This document shows, piece after piece, positions 1-8,248 of a stretch of DNA of 35,724 nucleotides. The DNA is from a virus. The stretch spans positions 1 to 35,724 of IMG/VR virus record IMGVR_UViG_3300035670_000723. One strand, written 5' to 3'. The notes beneath the pieces were generated by a model that worked only from the letters and a program-made list of their open reading frames with translations, did not search any database and was not told the DNA's origin. How positions within the stretch are numbered: the first letter of the stretch is position 1; every line of letters begins with the position of its first letter. The position numbers were made by a program, and so were the translations under genes.

Positions 1-132
1 GACAGCGTGCAACTTGCCACCCGCATACGCATAAGTGATTTCGTTGCCGCCACCGGCTTTAGCGACGACGCCTTTGCCGCCGCCCATACGGTTCACATAC
101 TGGGAAACACGGGTACGTTGAGCGCGAGTCAT
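1..132 (-). CDS. partial tail-region protein (3' end outside window)
   Basis: Only the first 44 codons are present; the frame stays open to the window edge. The ATG overlaps the stop of the upstream glycine-rich gene by 4 nt (ATGA), so the two are translationally coupled. The N-terminus carries an RVSQYV motif after an AQR triplet, closely resembling the RVSEYV segment at residues 10-15 of the upstream gene. This suggests that both proteins share a short N-terminal attachment segment. The visible part then becomes glycine-rich. A tail or receptor-binding role is inferred from position only. Confidence 0.65.
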   Translation of the reverse strand, partial: MTRAQRTRVSQYVNRMGGGKGVVAKAGGGNEITYAYAGGKLHAV

Positions 133-1007
133 GCGACCACCAAACTACCTGTGTCATTGAACGTATGAATCGTCCAGTCACCTGACGTGGTGATCGTGCC
201 ACCAGAAATGCTCCGGCCTCGTGCAATGTCAGTGCGGTAACGAACGATCACAACACCTTTACCGCCAGCACCACCCGTACCGCTAGGTCCGTCAACACCG
301 CCACCACCAGAACCAGTGTTGACAGTTCCCGCACCGCCAGTTCCCTGACTTGCCAAACCATTACCACCACCGCCAGCGCCACCAGTTCCCGGTGTGCCGC
401 CAGCAGCAAGCGCACCACCGCCGCCGCCGCCAGCACGGGTAGTTGCTGAACCAGTAATTGAACTGCTTACACCAGCACCGCCGTTACCTGCCGTGTTGGA
501 TGAAGCATTTGCGCCAACAGCACCAGCGCCACCGCCACCACCGCCTGCGCCAGATGTTTCTTGACCGCCAGCGTAACCCTGGCTAGATGTTCCGGTACCA
601 GGGCTTGTCGCAGCATCACCGCCAGCACCACCGCCGGAACCACCGTTCAAGCCACTCTTTTGGTAACCACCGCCACCACCACCGCCTGACGCGGTAATAC
701 CAAACGCAGAACTGTCAGTGCCAGTAACACCGTTGCCGTCACCTGTCGTGTTACCAGTACCGCCACCACCAACAGTCACGGTGTAGGAACCGATGGTTAC
801 TGCGGCTTGATGTTCAGCGGAAGCGCCACCACCAGAGTTCTCGCCGCCAACAGAAGAACGGTATCCGCCCGCTCCGCCACCGCCAGCACGACCACAACCA
901 CCACCACCGCCGCCAGCGATAATCAAATACTCGACAGGGATGTTCACCGACAGCCAGTTAGCAACGTATTCGCTAACCCGTTCCCGCTGACCCCAACGCA
1001 ACGTCAC
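129..1007 (-). CDS. glycine-rich tail / receptor-binding-like protein
   Basis: A protein of 292 aa starting at a GTG preceded by GAGGTAACGC, a good ribosome site. After about 25 N-terminal residues (including RVSEYV) comes the segment VEYLIIAGGGGG, typical of phage glycine-rich domains, followed by about 220 residues dominated by Gly runs, Ala, Ser and Thr. The run ends in GVVIVRYRT and a short beta-rich tail. Glycine-rich domains of this type occur in phage tail fibres and adhesins, where polyglycine helices can pack into a host-recognition tip. Its place at the distal end of the virion cluster, coupled to another short-headed tail gene, supports a receptor-binding or fibre-tip role. No chaperone or enzymatic domain is visible. 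Confidence 0.72.
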   Translation of the reverse strand: MTLRWGQRERVSEYVANWLSVNIPVEYLIIAGGGGGGCGRAGGGGAGGYRSSVGGENSGGGASAEHQAAVTIGSYTVTVGGGGTGNTTGDGNGVTGTDSSAFGITASGGGGGGGYQKSGLNGGSGGGAGGDAATSPGTGTSSQGYAGGQETSGAGGGGGGAGAVGANASSNTAGNGGAGVSSSITGSATTRAGGGGGGALAAGGTPGTGGAGGGGNGLASQGTGGAGTVNTGSGGGGVDGPSGTGGAGGKGVVIVRYRTDIARGRSISGGTITTSGDWTIHTFNDTGSLVVA

Positions 1008-1015
1008 GCGTTACC

Positions 1016-1381
1016 TCAGGCAGAGATTCTATTGACAAAGCCCGTGATGGTAAGAACGTCAGCAGTCGCAGCAAACGCTTTCACAACCAGCGCCGCAGAC
1101 GAATTACCTTTGATAACCAACCCCGGCACCACCAGCACTAAACCCGACTCCGCCGCAACCGTCAGTTCAAGCAAGTCATCAGGTGCGCTCGTGCCACCAA
1201 ACTCAATCGTCAACTTGCGGGCCGTCGTATCCGTGTTCTGACAGTAAAGCCAAATCTCGTCGTAGGTGGTAGCAACCGACGAACCCGTGTGAATCGTCGT
1301 ACCAGGGGTAGCCGTAGCCGCAACCTTGATCGGACGACCATCCGTCGAACCGCTGAGCGTGATCTTGTTGTACGTTGCCAT
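1016..1381 (-). CDS. small structural protein, beta-rich
   Basis: A 121-aa protein beginning MATYNKITLSGSTDG, rich in Thr, Ser, Val and Ala with alternating hydrophobic residues, as expected for a compact beta-sandwich. It lies 8 nt upstream of the glycine-rich gene and 12 nt downstream of another structural gene, in the virion cluster. I recognise the general style of small conserved phage virion proteins but cannot name a family. A tail-associated or decoration role is inference from position and composition. Confidence 0.7.
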   Translation of the reverse strand: MATYNKITLSGSTDGRPIKVAATATPGTTIHTGSSVATTYDEIWLYCQNTDTTARKLTIEFGGTSAPDDLLELTVAAESGLVLVVPGLVIKGNSSAALVVKAFAATADVLTITGFVNRISA

Positions 1382-1393
1382 TGCTGTCCTTTA

Positions 1394-1936
1394 CTAACTG
1401 AAAATCTGAATCTGAAGAACGTCCACCGACGGCGGAATCGCCGCCCACTTTAGCCCAGTCGCCTCGCCAGAATCAGCCGTGAGCACATAGTCGTTCGTGC
1501 CAGCCGTCAACCACGACGGATCAGTCCCATCCGAAACAACAATCGTTCCCTTGCCGCCGACAGCGAGACGCGCAAAGTCAGGACCGCTACCCATAGTGAG
1601 CAAGTCACCACGCGTAGTGAGAGTCGCGGCCAACTTGTTCGCTTCATTAGCCTCAGTAGCAGTGAAGACAGGGTAGATGGTCGCGCCCGAAGAATGCGAC
1701 TGGGCGGTCGTGTCATCCTGTGCACGGGTCAGGGTGAGCGTTGAACCGGAGATGGTTGCGGAGCACTTTTCTTCCTGAGCGGTCCCAGGGCTGATAACAA
1801 CAAAGAACGGTTCTGTGCTGGTAGGCCAGCCCGTTGTAGCAGCAATCGTGATAGACGTGTCACCGGACGCAAGTGCGTTAGTGATGGTGGTCTGGGCTGC
1901 TGCGCCCTTGTACTGTCGACGTGTAACTGCGGCCAT
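1394..1936 (-). CDS. tail-associated structural protein
   Basis: This 180-aa protein has an N-terminal beta-rich domain (about residues 15-95) with patterns such as DTSITIAATTGWP and GSTLTLTRAQDDTTAQSHSSGATI. Such segments are common in phage tail and baseplate-like proteins, where short repeats of this type form small beta domains. The region around residues 100-175 (GDLLTMGSGP, GKGTIVVSDGTDPSWL) resembles phage fibre shaft segments. A similar motif, ERGYAGTTATSHSAGAIITL, is found in the connector-like protein encoded at 3799-4683, so the two may share a domain. Function is assigned by context. Confidence 0.65.
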   Translation of the reverse strand: MAAVTRRQYKGAAAQTTITNALASGDTSITIAATTGWPTSTEPFFVVISPGTAQEEKCSATISGSTLTLTRAQDDTTAQSHSSGATIYPVFTATEANEANKLAATLTTRGDLLTMGSGPDFARLAVGGKGTIVVSDGTDPSWLTAGTNDYVLTADSGEATGLKWAAIPPSVDVLQIQIFS

Positions 1937-1944
1937 TTGGTCTC

Positions 1945-3795
1945 CTACCTTACACTACGCATGAGCACAATAACAGTCCCCTCAGGGTCGTTGGGGGTGT
2001 GCACGTCCCTCAATGCCTGTGCCTGGAACTGGACGTTCTCGACGATCACCGCGAACGTGTCCTCGTTCTCTTGGTAGGAGACGACCTTCGGGTTTTCGAC
2101 TAGGTCGCGGAGTAGCCGCAGTTCGCTGTCGACGTCTTGCCAGTATTCGCGGCCGTGGATCTGCAGTTTGTGGTGCATCAGCAACGGTACTGAGAACACT
2201 TGGGAGCGGAGCGGGGCGGCGTAGGCGCGGGCCATCCAACGGGTGAGGGTAGGGCCTGTGGTTGCGCCAGCAGAACGGTTGAGGGTGACTTTGACTTCGG
2301 CTTCGAAAACACGGCTTTCAAGGCCGTCAATGGTTTTCTCTTTAGCCCCGGCAGTGTTGAAGATGGGAAAGTCGAAAAACGCTCCGTCATCTGAAGCAAC
2401 TGAAACTGTGACTGAGCCGACGAGGGGCAGGCAGCGTAGGTCAAGTTTGGGGATGAACTTGGCGTCTGGGATACCCCACCGGTAGATGCCTGATCGGAGG
2501 TAGCCGGAGGAGACCAGGTTGGTTGCGTGAGGGGTGAACACACCCACCCCGGACACGGTGAACAGCGGATCGCCGTTGAACTCGTGGATTGCCTGCACCG
2601 TCCCTTGGGTGGTTGCCATCAGGTCGGAGGCGTAGGCGGGCTGGTTGGTGGAGATGAACACTGAGATGTCCATGCGTCCGATGCCGGTGGATGTGGAGTC
2701 AAAATTGGTCCATGCGAAGTAGACGTATTGTCCGATGCCAGCGAACGCACCAACATTCCCGATCTCGATGAGTGGTCCGATGACAAGGTTGCCTTCGTTA
2801 TCGGATGAACAGAAACGGAACCCTGTTTCTGTGCCGATGATGACGTAGCCCAAATACCCGTAGATAGCGGTAACAATTTCGCCCTGTGGGAGTTCGGCCG
2901 CGACGAGCGGAACATCCAACCCTGAACCATCAGTTTTGATACCGATCTTGTAAACGATGCTGACGTTGCCTGCGTAGCCTGCCGCATAGATGTGGGTTTG
3001 GCCGCCAGCAAAACCAACCCAGTTGAACTGGCTATTCGGATGCGTGTAAAGAGCAGACGGGTTATTCGCTGACGAACCTGGGGTTGTGGTGATGTTCCAA
3101 ATCTTTTGTTTGTCCGCACCCTGACCTGCGACCATGAGGCGGCCTTTGACGTAAGCCATGTGCCCGGCTTCGATACCGGTTATGTATGCCGATGAGGTGC
3201 TTACGCCTGCGTTGGTTTGGTCGATGTCACCGTTGGCGTACGAGTAGAACACGTTGTAGCCATCGGAGGTGATGCTGTAAATCGCTGACGCCGCAGTACC
3301 AGTGACGGTGGTAACCGATGCGAAATCTGTGGTGTATTTGACAGACTGCCCATCTGTGCCATACAGGCGGTCAGAGGCAGTCGTCGCATACAGATTGGTA
3401 CCTGACGTTGGGTACACGTTGGTGGTGTCACGCAGCAACGACAAACGGCCCTTTGTCCACGAGTCCACACCTTTGCTTGTGTAGAAACGGTACGGCTCAG
3501 CGTCGGCTGTGTCTGCGTACTGTTGCCCTGCCCCGTAATGCCATGAAGATTGCGAGCGGCGCCACAGCCCTTGGAGGTTGAGTGCGCCTTCTCCTGGTTC
3601 GTTTGACTGGTCAACCGAGTCACGGACACGGGCATCGAACTGGCGGCTGAACTGTCCAGACTTCATGTCCAGCATGTATGGGCGGCCGTTGATCGCAACA
3701 GGGAAAACGTCAGGTACAAGTTCTGTTGCGCCTGTTCCTGTGTAGAACGATGTTGCTGGACGGTAGGCGTCGGTGAAACGCGTGAGCGTAGCCAT
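1945..3795 (-). CDS. large virion structural protein (tail-tube-like, inferred)
   Basis: A 616-aa soluble protein with many short Gly/Ser/Thr/Tyr-rich segments and repeated blocks such as LYGTDGQSVKYTTDF and HIYAAGYAGNVSIVYKIG, suggesting a beta-propeller or repeated beta-sheet body. It has no signal peptide and no membrane segment. It sits 3 nt downstream of the connector-like gene and upstream of the fibre-type genes, a position used in podovirus-like genomes for tail-tube or nozzle components. No named family is recognised. The C-terminal about 90 residues (HHKLQIHGREYWQDVDSEL onward) look like a separate alpha/beta module. Confidence 0.65.
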   Translation of the reverse strand: MATLTRFTDAYRPATSFYTGTGATELVPDVFPVAINGRPYMLDMKSGQFSRQFDARVRDSVDQSNEPGEGALNLQGLWRRSQSSWHYGAGQQYADTADAEPYRFYTSKGVDSWTKGRLSLLRDTTNVYPTSGTNLYATTASDRLYGTDGQSVKYTTDFASVTTVTGTAASAIYSITSDGYNVFYSYANGDIDQTNAGVSTSSAYITGIEAGHMAYVKGRLMVAGQGADKQKIWNITTTPGSSANNPSALYTHPNSQFNWVGFAGGQTHIYAAGYAGNVSIVYKIGIKTDGSGLDVPLVAAELPQGEIVTAIYGYLGYVIIGTETGFRFCSSDNEGNLVIGPLIEIGNVGAFAGIGQYVYFAWTNFDSTSTGIGRMDISVFISTNQPAYASDLMATTQGTVQAIHEFNGDPLFTVSGVGVFTPHATNLVSSGYLRSGIYRWGIPDAKFIPKLDLRCLPLVGSVTVSVASDDGAFFDFPIFNTAGAKEKTIDGLESRVFEAEVKVTLNRSAGATTGPTLTRWMARAYAAPLRSQVFSVPLLMHHKLQIHGREYWQDVDSELRLLRDLVENPKVVSYQENEDTFAVIVENVQFQAQALRDVHTPNDPEGTVIVLMRSVR

Positions 3796-3798
3796 CGG

Positions 3799-4683
3799 CT
3801 ACTTCCTGAACTTGATCGGGAACTGTGCCTTGAGTCGTCCTGATTCAGCGATGATCCGTTCGCGGCGCAAACGCTGGATGTTCGCAATCGAGTCGCGCAC
3901 AGCGCTGGGCGGCACTTCGTCTGGGCGGCGAGTGTCCCCTTGTGATTCGATGAAGTTCCGTTTGATTTCGCGGCCTGCCATCATTCGCAGGATGACGCCC
4001 ATTTCGATGATGTCTTCGCAAGTGGCGGGCACAAAGCAGTCGGTGGTGAGATCGGATGACTCTGACGCGGCGCGAGTAAACGGTGCCTTGTAACGGACAC
4101 GGACCGTACCGGCCATAACTGGTTCGTCAAACACGAGCGTGTTCCCTGAAGCAAAATCCGCGGTTGGCAGTCCTGTTTGCAAACGGACGTCGCGCAGCAC
4201 AGGGAAGTCGTCCTGTTCGTAGCGGAAGCGGACGTCGATCAAATCGAGTATGGTGCCAGAGTTTGTGATGTTGATTTGGCGGTCTGAGCCGTTGTAGGTC
4301 AGGTCAACGGTTGCGATACGGAACAGGCCGTTGGTGGTTGAGGATAGGTCGTCTATGTCGCTGTTGAGGGCATCCAGCATTTGCTGGCGCGGGAACCGCG
4401 GGTTCAGGGTGATGATCGCACCCGCGCTGTGGGATGTCGCAGTCGTGCCTGCATAACCGCGCTCAACCGTAAGCGTTTTCGATGAAGGCGTCGAGTCCCA
4501 AACGTAGAAAAGTTCTGACCCGATCTCGAATACAGAACCAGTACGAAGACCGCCAACGTCGTAAGTGCATACAACAGCGGTGTCATCGCTGTCGATGCTC
4601 GTCGCCAACTTGTTGCGTTCTTCAACGACCCCTGCCAACATCTGACGCGACGCCCGATTGAGGACCGTCGCAACCGTAGTCAT
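3799..4683 (-). CDS. connector / head-to-tail adaptor-like protein
   Basis: This 294-aa protein has a helical N-terminus, a beta-rich segment near residues 40-100 (including ERGYAGTTATSHSAG), a central alpha/beta part and a helical, basic C-terminus (RLRRERIIAESGRLKAQFP). Phage proteins with this layout, helix plus Ig-like insert plus helical tail, are often head-tail connectors. Its place between the tiny basic genes and the 616-aa structural protein fits an adaptor. It starts with ATG, two codons after the previous gene's TAA region. The role is inferred; no catalytic motif is present. Confidence 0.55.
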   Translation of the reverse strand: MTTVATVLNRASRQMLAGVVEERNKLATSIDSDDTAVVCTYDVGGLRTGSVFEIGSELFYVWDSTPSSKTLTVERGYAGTTATSHSAGAIITLNPRFPRQQMLDALNSDIDDLSSTTNGLFRIATVDLTYNGSDRQINITNSGTILDLIDVRFRYEQDDFPVLRDVRLQTGLPTADFASGNTLVFDEPVMAGTVRVRYKAPFTRAASESSDLTTDCFVPATCEDIIEMGVILRMMAGREIKRNFIESQGDTRRPDEVPPSAVRDSIANIQRLRRERIIAESGRLKAQFPIKFRK

Positions 4684-4836
4684 TTAGCCTGCGTAACTCC
4701 CGTATGCCGCCTTGACAGCCTTCTTCGCCCGCTTGTTCGACTTGGGCTTAGGGGCGTTCATCTTCTTGACAGACGCCTTCTTCTTGCCACGCATCGGCAT
4801 GTTCGGGTCACCCTTCTTCATCTTCGGGAGAGGCAT
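4684..4836 (-). CDS. tiny Lys-rich basic protein, 50 aa
   Basis: Begins MPLPKMKKGDPNMPMRGKKK and is about one third Lys/Arg, with no hydrophobic core. Its ATG overlaps the stop of the upstream basic gene (TGATG), and its TAA abuts the start of the connector-like gene, so it sits in a continuous coupled string. It follows three other Lys-rich mini-proteins (57, 86 and 51 aa) in the same string. Such proteins could bind packaged DNA or fill the capsid interior, but that is inference. Confidence 0.6.
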   Translation of the reverse strand: MPLPKMKKGDPNMPMRGKKKASVKKMNAPKPKSNKRAKKAVKAAYGSYAG

Positions 4837-5009
4837 CACTTCGCTCGCTTTCTGCCCTTAGCGGCCATCGAAGCCATCTTCTTGGCACCGTACTTCTTGC
4901 GACCAATCGAAGCAGCAACAGCGGCAGGGTCCTTGACCTTGCCCTTCAGCGACTTCTCAAGTTTCGCAAAGCGGCCACCGCCACCAAGTTTCATCGACTT
5001 CTTAGCCAT
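4836..5009 (-). CDS. tiny Lys-rich basic protein, 57 aa
   Basis: Begins MAKKSMKLGGGGRFAKLEKS and ends in a run of Lys, Arg and Ala. The ATG is preceded by AAGGAGTCCGT on the minus strand, a clear ribosome site. Its TGA overlaps the next ATG. It resembles small phage proteins whose names contain no function. DNA or nucleic-acid binding is suggested by charge alone. Confidence 0.62.
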   Translation of the reverse strand: MAKKSMKLGGGGRFAKLEKSLKGKVKDPAAVAASIGRKKYGAKKMASMAAKGRKRAK

Positions 5010-5040
5010 ACGGACTCCTTGTCAACTGGACTTTATCAGG

Positions 5041-5301
5041 TTAGCAATCCCACTTGCGCAAAGCCAATGCCTTACGAGTGGGACGGCCCTTACTGTCCTT
5101 CATCGGACCAGGCATGCCGGACATGCGGGCACAGAAAGACTTACGACGAGCAGCCGCTTTCGGGCTACGCTTCGCCTGCTTCGCTGACACAGGTGGCTTC
5201 AGGTTCATGCCCTGCGCACGAGCAGACGCACGACCCTTCGCATTCAAGCCACCCTTCGGATCTTTCCCCTCTTTGCGTTGCCAAGCAGGGGTCTTAGCCA
5301 T
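5041..5301 (-). CDS. conserved small phage protein (DUF6321-like)
   Basis: An 86-aa protein when started at MAKTPAWQRKEG. An upstream ATG would add nine residues that belong to the overlapping gene's region. The pattern W-Q-R-K-E-G-K-x-P-K-G-G-L-N-x-K-G-R, followed by RRKSFCARMSGMPGPMKD and a terminal ALALRKWDC, is a small conserved protein seen in many tailed phages. I believe it corresponds to DUF6321, from memory and unverified. Two Cys and many basic residues are present. The gene overlaps its upstream neighbour by 8 nt. Its function is not known. Confidence 0.72.
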   Translation of the reverse strand: MAKTPAWQRKEGKDPKGGLNAKGRASARAQGMNLKPPVSAKQAKRSPKAAARRKSFCARMSGMPGPMKDSKGRPTRKALALRKWDC

Positions 5302-5449
5302 TGCGCTTCGCCCAAGCATTGTCAACAAGATTCGGGTACGGGCGGCCAGCCGCGGCAGCGCGACGCTTAGCCGCAGTCTTCTGCCCCTTGCTCAGAGGCT
5401 TCGACTTCTTGTTGGGGTTCTTCTTGTCCCAAAACGCCTTCTTCTTCAC
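5294..5449 (-). CDS. tiny Lys-rich basic protein, 51 aa
   Basis: Starts at a GTG overlapping the stop of the glycosyltransferase gene (GTGA), with the ribosome site AAGGAG inside that gene's last codons. It begins with three Lys after the start and reads MKKKAFWDKKNPNKKSKPLS, then an Arg/Ala stretch. A longer upstream start would run deep into the glycosyltransferase gene and is rejected. It has the same style as the three basic mini-proteins that follow. No function is recognised. Confidence 0.58.
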   Translation of the reverse strand: MKKKAFWDKKNPNKKSKPLSKGQKTAAKRRAAAAGRPYPNLVDNAWAKRNG

Positions 5450-6543
5450 AACGACTCCTTCAGCACATACCCTGCGTCCCACAATACCTGAAAGACGCCC
5501 TCAGGAACCATGTAGTCCCTACCTGGCTCAAAGGTGTAGGTGGTGGAGTTGACGCTTGAGACGACCTTGCGGTTGACCTGCAACTTCATTTGGATTGTGA
5601 TCGGCACAAACTTTTCGTCAGTCAACAATTTGCCCTTGGGTACGGCATCAGCCAAAGCGGCAGACGCTTTTGTCCATGAGAACTCGTCCACGATCTTTGT
5701 AGCGTTTTCGGCGGCTTTGACCCTATGGGCGACCAGTCTGTCGTGGTGGTCAATAATCGCAGCACGGATGTCAGCGGGGTCGGCTTCATCCCATTTGCCG
5801 GGGCCGCCAGATCGGACAGCCCGATGCGGTACGACCGCGGTAGCAAGATGGGCGAACTCGGCTTGCCCTGAAGTTGCGGTAATGATGGTGGGGATACCGC
5901 AGGCGATGGCTTGGGCTGGCATCAGCCCGAACCCTTCGCCTCGGGCTGGGGCAACCCACACGTCCGCTTGGTTGAACCATTCGACCTGTTCGTCCAGGGT
6001 CATCCATTCACGGTGGAACGTGACGTTAGGTATGCCTGACAGGTCTGGATGGTCTCTAGCGTGTGGTGCAAGTTTGATGTGGAGTTCATGCTCGAACGGC
6101 AGACGCTTGCATGCCTCGATCACCAGGTCCAGCCCTTTACGTTTCCACAATGACCCGCCCGCATGGATGCGGAACTTCAGGTTCTCTGGGCGGGCAATCT
6201 TGCGCCACACTTTGCCGTCCACCCCGAGCGGTACTCTTTTGACATCCCTGTGGTAGCGGGAGAACAGTTCGACGTTGTGGTAGCACGGGACGAGGATCTG
6301 GTCGTACTGCTTCAGCCAGGGGATGAACCGCGGGTGCATCTCATCTGTTTCCCACATCGTGAAGTTCACCTTGTGGACGCCCTCGTAAAAGCCTTTGATG
6401 GCGAACGGGACACCCATGTGAACGGCAACCGAAGCACGGTCTGAGAGGCGGACACCTTTGGGGACGTTGTTTAGGAATCCGTTGACCATAGCCCCGTAGC
6501 CAAATCTGCCGTCGGTGATCCCGAACCAGTGCTGGTAGTTCAC
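5446..6543 (-). CDS. glycosyltransferase, GT4-like (GT-B fold)
   Basis: A protein of 365 aa when started at the GTG that overlaps the preceding stop (GTGA); a longer start would overlap the cytidylyltransferase gene by 88 nt. The C-terminal half contains the GT-B donor-binding pattern ADVWVAPARGEGFGLMPAQA followed by CGIPTIIT, typical of retaining GT4 enzymes that use nucleotide-sugars. The usual E-x7-E pair reads E...Q here, because the second Glu of the LPxLEA block is Gln, so activity could be altered. It ends a three-gene cassette with a TagD-like cytidylyltransferase and a GT2 enzyme. The cassette probably glycosylates a virion or host surface component; the acceptor is unknown. Confidence 0.85.
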   Translation of the reverse strand: MNYQHWFGITDGRFGYGAMVNGFLNNVPKGVRLSDRASVAVHMGVPFAIKGFYEGVHKVNFTMWETDEMHPRFIPWLKQYDQILVPCYHNVELFSRYHRDVKRVPLGVDGKVWRKIARPENLKFRIHAGGSLWKRKGLDLVIEACKRLPFEHELHIKLAPHARDHPDLSGIPNVTFHREWMTLDEQVEWFNQADVWVAPARGEGFGLMPAQAIACGIPTIITATSGQAEFAHLATAVVPHRAVRSGGPGKWDEADPADIRAAIIDHHDRLVAHRVKAAENATKIVDEFSWTKASAALADAVPKGKLLTDEKFVPITIQMKLQVNRKVVSSVNSTTYTFEPGRDYMVPEGVFQVLWDAGYVLKESL

Positions 6544-7001
6544 TTCAGTCTCTCCCTCAAAGCGGTCGTTGAAATCGTGGCAGTGTATGGGACGTAGACG
6601 ACGTGCATGTTGTGGCGTACCAGCCACTCGTCTGTGAAGCCCATCTGGGTGTTGTAGTCCTTGTCTTTCCAGTCGGACCCGATCACGATGAGGGTGGGCA
6701 TGACCGAGAGAATCGCGGGCTTGCTGTCTACCCCACCCCAGTTGACGATCACTTCATCGACGTACCGGCAGGATTGAACAACAGCCATGCGTTCCTCGAG
6801 CGAGCAGACGGGTGGTTGTTTGTAAGAGGCGACAAATTTGTCTGTGTTCAGCGCGACGGTGACTTTCCCGCCGTTGGCTATCTCACGGCATTGGCGCAGC
6901 AGATTGACATGCCCGTAGTGGAACAGGTCAAACGTGCCGCCCGTGTAAACGTCAAACCCTGGCTTGACGCGCCAGCCTCCCGAATGAAAGATCTCGCTCA
7001 T
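6540..7001 (-). CDS. cytidylyltransferase-like nucleotidyltransferase (TagD/GCT type)
   Basis: A 153-aa protein with the nucleotidyltransferase signature GTFDLFHYGHVNLL near residues 22-35 (the HxGH motif as HYGH) and the C-terminal ISTTALRERL block that corresponds to the ISTT motif of glycerol-3-phosphate cytidylyltransferases. Enzymes of this family join CTP (or another NTP) to a phosphorylated alcohol or sugar and release pyrophosphate. It overlaps the GT2 gene by 4 nt (ATGA) and the GT4 gene by 4 nt. The coupling implies that it provides an activated donor to the two glycosyltransferases. The length matches TagD (about 130-150 aa). The exact substrate cannot be read from the sequence. 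Confidence 0.87.
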   Translation of the reverse strand: MSEIFHSGGWRVKPGFDVYTGGTFDLFHYGHVNLLRQCREIANGGKVTVALNTDKFVASYKQPPVCSLEERMAVVQSCRYVDEVIVNWGGVDSKPAILSVMPTLIVIGSDWKDKDYNTQMGFTDEWLVRHNMHVVYVPYTATISTTALRERLK

Positions 7002-7702
7002 ACGTTGTTGTAGTTCCAGTGCAACGCGGAGGTGAGCGAGAACTGTTCTTCTGGCCCCATGAGGAAGAACAGGGTTTCAAGGTATTCGGTCATTGCCCGC
7101 TCAAAGTGCGGGAAAAAGGTTTGGTTTTCGCGGCCAACTTTGATGTACGGCTGGTCCATGACGGTGACTGATTGGCAGCCGACGCCTGACCATGCGAGCA
7201 CGTTACGGGTGTCCATGGACCTGACTCCTGCGAGCAGGTCCATCGCGTCACGACGCCACACGTTCATGCTGCATAGGGTCGATGCGACCATGAATGACTT
7301 GTCGTCAAGTTTGTCGAGCATTTGTGCGATGTCGCCGTTGAATCCGAAGGGTGCTTCGCCGTGGCGTTCACCGACGTGGATGATGCGGTCCTGGTCGTTT
7401 ATCGCGTCAAGGGTGGCTTTGATCGCGCAGGGCATCATGATGTCGTCGTCACCGAACACCCAGACGTATTCGCCGTTCCCTGTAGTTAGGCCGACGAGGC
7501 AGTTGCCGTCTGCGCCGATGTTGAGATAGTTCCACAGGTATTTGACTTGCGGATACTCCTGGCAAATCGAGTAGGCGGATTGTTCTGGGTCGTTGTCAGA
7601 GACGTAAAGTTCTACACCATCTTGCATCTGGGGTGTGATGGAGTCCAGACAGGCGCGCAGTTCATGGCGTCTGTATGTGGGGATGTAGATGGTGAGGATC
7701 AT
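6998..7702 (-). CDS. glycosyltransferase family 2 (GT-A fold)
   Basis: This 234-aa protein opens with LTIYIPTYRRHELRACLDSI, the classical GT2 nucleotide-binding start, followed by VELYVSDNDPEQSA and the metal-binding FGDDD motif (residues about 83-87) with the upstream GNGEYVWV strand. It lacks membrane segments, so it is cytoplasmic. It is first in the cassette and is coupled by 4-nt overlaps on both sides. A cassette of two transferases plus a nucleotidyltransferase inside the virion cluster suggests modification of a phage structural protein. Host surface modification is the alternative. Confidence 0.88.
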   Translation of the reverse strand: MILTIYIPTYRRHELRACLDSITPQMQDGVELYVSDNDPEQSAYSICQEYPQVKYLWNYLNIGADGNCLVGLTTGNGEYVWVFGDDDIMMPCAIKATLDAINDQDRIIHVGERHGEAPFGFNGDIAQMLDKLDDKSFMVASTLCSMNVWRRDAMDLLAGVRSMDTRNVLAWSGVGCQSVTVMDQPYIKVGRENQTFFPHFERAMTEYLETLFFLMGPEEQFSLTSALHWNYNNV

Positions 7703-7956
7703 CCTTTGCCTAACTGTTCTTTGTGGTCCGCCGTTTTCTCCAAGCGGGCTGATCCATCGATCTTGTCAGGTTGGCCACCGGATTTACGAATCCGCTTGTA
7801 GGCGTCCAAGTCTTTGTCTAGGACTTTTTCTTTAGCGTTCATTTCGCTGACGTTTTGGCGTGTCGGCATCGCGGCACCGGACATACGCACATGTGAAATG
7901 CGGCAGGCGAAGCAGCCCTCTACGTCGAGGTTCGGGTGTGTCTCTCGATGTTTCAT
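7699..7956 (-). CDS. conserved small phage protein, 85 aa
   Basis: Starts MKHRETHPNLDVEGCFACRI. The first 25 residues contain two His and a CFAC pair, consistent with a small metal site. The rest is a helical, charged segment (AKEKVLDKDLDAYKRIRK). I have seen this N-terminal pattern in other actinobacterial phage proteins located in the structural cluster, but no function is known to me. It is coupled to the GT2 gene by a 4-nt overlap. Confidence 0.68.
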   Translation of the reverse strand: MKHRETHPNLDVEGCFACRISHVRMSGAAMPTRQNVSEMNAKEKVLDKDLDAYKRIRKSGGQPDKIDGSARLEKTADHKEQLGKG

Positions 7957-7963
7957 GTATCCC

Positions 7964-8248
7964 CTAGGTTATGTACGCGCCGTATCCTGCCGCTGTTAGT
8001 TCTGCCGCTTCTGCGTCGGTGATTACATTATCTGACCCACCCCAATAGGTTTTAGCGATCAGGGTGTTGTCGTTGGGTTCGTTTTCTGTGATTGTGCCGT
8101 CAAGCAGTTTGAATACGTTACGGCCGCGCGGGTCGTTCTCAAAGTGGCTAAACAGGGCAAATGCGAGCCTGGCTTCTTGGGATGACTCGGGCTTGGGTGG
8201 GAGCGCGAGTGGGACGAAGTCGTCGGTGGGTGGTCTGAAGATGCTCAT
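7964..8248 (-). CDS. 94-aa virion-region protein sharing a domain with its neighbour
   Basis: The last about 55 residues align residue by residue with the C-terminal end of the upstream 359-aa repeat protein. Both contain RGxNVxKLxDGTxTE, then IAKxYxGG or VAKxYxGG, then a terminal AAGYGxYIT. The gene overlaps the repeat gene by 4 nt (ATGA). It therefore looks like a free-standing duplicate of that C-terminal domain with a short Pro-rich N-terminus. A structural role is inferred from position. Confidence 0.66.
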   Translation of the reverse strand: MSIFRPPTDDFVPLALPPKPESSQEARLAFALFSHFENDPRGRNVFKLLDGTITENEPNDNTLIAKTYWGGSDNVITDAEAAELTAAGYGAYIT

